Below the pieces are notes generated by a model. It had not been told where the DNA came from. It searched no databases and saw only the letters and a program-made list of their open reading frames with translations. A DNA stretch of 64,000 nt. Source: Streptomyces maremycinicus (lineage in GTDB: Bacteria; Actinomycetota; Actinomycetes; Streptomycetales; Streptomycetaceae). How positions within the stretch are numbered: position 1 is the first letter of the stretch; every line of letters begins with the position of its first letter. The stretch covers positions 186,001-250,000 of the forward strand of contig NZ_BBYG01000013.1 of NCBI RefSeq assembly GCF_001184025.1, given 5' to 3'. This document shows positions 62,810 to 64,000 of the stretch, piece after piece. Made by a program: the position numbers and the translations under genes.

Positions 62810-64000
62810 ATGTCCGCGAAGACGACCGCATCCAGCCCGGCCCCGCCCCCGGAGCCAGAGCCGGCGCGGCAGACGGGGCAAGCGCCGGAGCCAGGGCAGA
62901 CGCCGGAGCCAGAACAGGCGCCGGAGTCTGGGCAGGCGCCGGAGTCAGGGCAAGCGCCGGAGTCAGGGCAAGCGCCGGAGTCAGGGCAAGCGTCGCAGCC
63001 AGAGCAGGCGCCGGAGTCAGGGCAGGCGCCGGAGTCAGGGCAGGCGCCGGAGTCTGGGCAGGCGCCGGCGGAGGCGGTCTCGCCGCTGATCCGCGGGGTC
63101 GCCGTGTTGCGGCGGCTGACCGAGGCGGGCGGCACGACGAGCCTGAGCGGACTGGAACGCTCCACCGGCCTCGCCCGTTCCACGGTGGACCGCATCACCG
63201 CGACCCTCACCCGCATGGGATACGTCCGTCTCGACGGCCGTGACGCGACCCTGACCCCCCAGGTCATGGAACTGGGCAACGCCTACCTGGCCGCGCTGCG
63301 CCTGCCCGCGCTGCTGTCGGCCCGTGCGGACCGCCTGGCCGACGAACTCGACGAGTCCGTGTCCCTGGCGGTCGCCGACCACGACGGCATCCGCTTCATC
63401 CACCAGGCGACCCGCCGCCGCGCGATGTCCCTGAGCTTCCGCATCGGCGACCTGCTCCCCGCCGAACGCACCGCGCCCGGCCCGCTGTTCGCGACGGAGT
63501 GGACGGACGAGGAGTGGCAGTCCTGGCGCGCCCGCAGGACGAGGGACCCGCGGAACCGCGACTTCCCGACGGTGCCGCCGCCACCCGCGGGGAACGCGTG
63601 GAGCGACGAGGAGTTCACCCGCAGGACCGCGCGCGCGGCGCAGGAGAGCTGCGCCCTGGACGACGAGTTGATCGAACCGGGTCTCGTCGCGGTCTCCGTC
63701 CCGGTACGGGATCCGCGCACCGCCCGGATCGCGTGCGTGGCGAGCGTCGTCAGCCATACGAGCCGGCACACGTCGGCGGACCTGCGCGAGACGCTCCTGC
63801 CCCGCCTCCGGCTGGCCGTGGCGGCGATGGAGGAGGACCTGCGCCGGGCGCCGCGCCCCGAGCCGGGCCCGCCACCCGCGGGCCTTGCGACCTGGACGGG
63901 CGCGTCGAAGCAGGAACTCGGCCGCGGGTTCATCGAGTCCCTGGCCCGGGGCCTGACCGTCCTGGCGGCGTTCGACGAGGGCAGGGCGGAGCTGACCCTC
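62810..64000 (+). CDS. IclR-family regulator, tandem type, truncated at the window edge
   Basis: A gene open to base 64000 (397 residues seen). An N-terminal disordered tail of about 85 residues is made of GQAPES-type six-residue repeats. The first IclR unit follows: PLIRGVAVLRRLTEAGGTTSLSGLERSTGLARSTVDRITATLTRMGYVRLDG (about 90-142, winged helix), then the effector domain LSARADRLADELDESVSLAVADHDGIRFIHQ and VAVSVPVRDPRTARIACVASVVS. At residue about 378 a new IclR start appears (GRGFIESLARGLTVLAAFDEGRAELTL), so the protein is a tandem IclR. ATG 62810 is the first start. Target unknown. Confidence 0.88.
   Translation, partial: MSAKTTASSPAPPPEPEPARQTGQAPEPGQTPEPEQAPESGQAPESGQAPESGQAPESGQASQPEQAPESGQAPESGQAPESGQAPAEAVSPLIRGVAVLRRLTEAGGTTSLSGLERSTGLARSTVDRITATLTRMGYVRLDGRDATLTPQVMELGNAYLAALRLPALLSARADRLADELDESVSLAVADHDGIRFIHQATRRRAMSLSFRIGDLLPAERTAPGPLFATEWTDEEWQSWRARRTRDPRNRDFPTVPPPPAGNAWSDEEFTRRTARAAQESCALDDELIEPGLVAVSVPVRDPRTARIACVASVVSHTSRHTSADLRETLLPRLRLAVAAMEEDLRRAPRPEPGPPPAGLATWTGASKQELGRGFIESLARGLTVLAAFDEGRAELTL
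62865..63070. repeat. 18-bp tandem repeat in the IclR N-terminal tail
   Basis: About eleven units of GGGCAAGCGCCGGAGTCA and near variants, encoding Gln-Ala-Pro-Glu-Ser-Gly. Some copies are identical, which favours recent expansion. Confidence 0.9.

Noticed and set aside
62865-63070. Regular 18-bp repeats considered as a CRISPR array
   Set aside because: The units are contiguous with no unique spacers, are in frame with the IclR gene, and there are no cas genes.
1-64000. Search for a biosynthetic gene cluster, prophage, transposase or toxin-antitoxin pair
   Set aside because: No PKS/NRPS modules, integrase, transposase, phage structural protein or recognisable toxin-antitoxin pair was seen; single acyl, oxygenase and transport genes do not form a cluster.

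Overview
The window is chromosomal DNA from a high-GC actinomycete, almost certainly a Streptomyces. The evidence is G/C in nearly every third codon position, frequent GTG starts, four-base ATGA/GTGA gene overlaps, several probably leaderless genes, and typical Streptomyces families (tricorn protease, HrdD, DUF6227, GlpR, LtrA, WYL, FruRKA). I see no phage, insertion sequence, CRISPR array, rRNA operon or secondary-metabolite cluster. It looks like chromosome core with a few rapidly changing, repeat-rich spots.

Layout. 1-2.3 kb: end of a cobalt/nickel ECF transporter (cbiMN-cbiQ-cbiO) running into ohrR. 2.6-6.2 kb: ohr, a class-C beta-lactamase-like hydrolase, DUF1876, an EamA exporter and a YbaK deacylase. 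6.3-9.3 kb: MMPL exporter with its TetR regulator. 9.4-13.2 kb: tricorn protease and a PGER-repeat small protein. 13.3-17.3 kb: Baeyer-Villiger monooxygenase, alpha/beta hydrolase and SDR in one coupled operon, divergent from a MerR regulator. 17.4-24.5 kb: exonuclease III, a GNAT, and a two-component system divergent from an ABC-FtsX exporter. 24.5-30.1 kb: tRNA-Ala(CGC) and the minus-strand cluster galU, glp (moeA-like), moaC, mog, rimJ-like, glpR. 30.2-37 kb: 5-formyl-THF cyclo-ligase, penicillin acylase, CPA antiporter, MFS. 37-45 kb: fmdB, MTA phosphorylase, a CpaB-like protein, mscL, LtrA, P1 peptidase, L,D-transpeptidase and DUF6227. 45-50 kb: fruR-fruK-fruA with an unusual repeat-filled insert. 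50-64 kb: two DHA2 exporters and their regulators, a gene-poor kilobase, the sigma factor hrdD, a GNAT, a LigB dioxygenase/MarR pair, an M6 metalloprotease and the start of a tandem IclR regulator.

How the parts work together. Three intergenic promoters fit the thiol-stress sigma factor SigR (GGAAT or GGGAAT, 18 bases, GTT): in front of fmdB, of the DUF6227 gene and of hrdD. At fmdB the promoter is followed directly by a near-consensus CIRCE operator, so thiol stress (SigR) and protein-folding stress (HrcA) seem to meet at one small zinc-ribbon gene. With ohrR/ohr this gives the window an oxidative and thiol-stress theme. The galU-to-glpR cluster places a gephyrin-like cell-division factor and its membrane receptor next to molybdopterin genes and UDP-glucose synthesis. 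Many exporters have an adjacent regulator and a nearby palindrome that is a testable operator.

Low-complexity tandem repeats recur, both between genes and inside coding regions (TetR 72 bp, IclR 18 bp, the kinase/response-regulator overlap 9 bp, the fruK-fruA gap 48 bp). They appear to be a property of this strain. Everything here was read by eye from sequence and supplied translations; no database search was possible. Palindrome and repeat coordinates may be off by a base or two.
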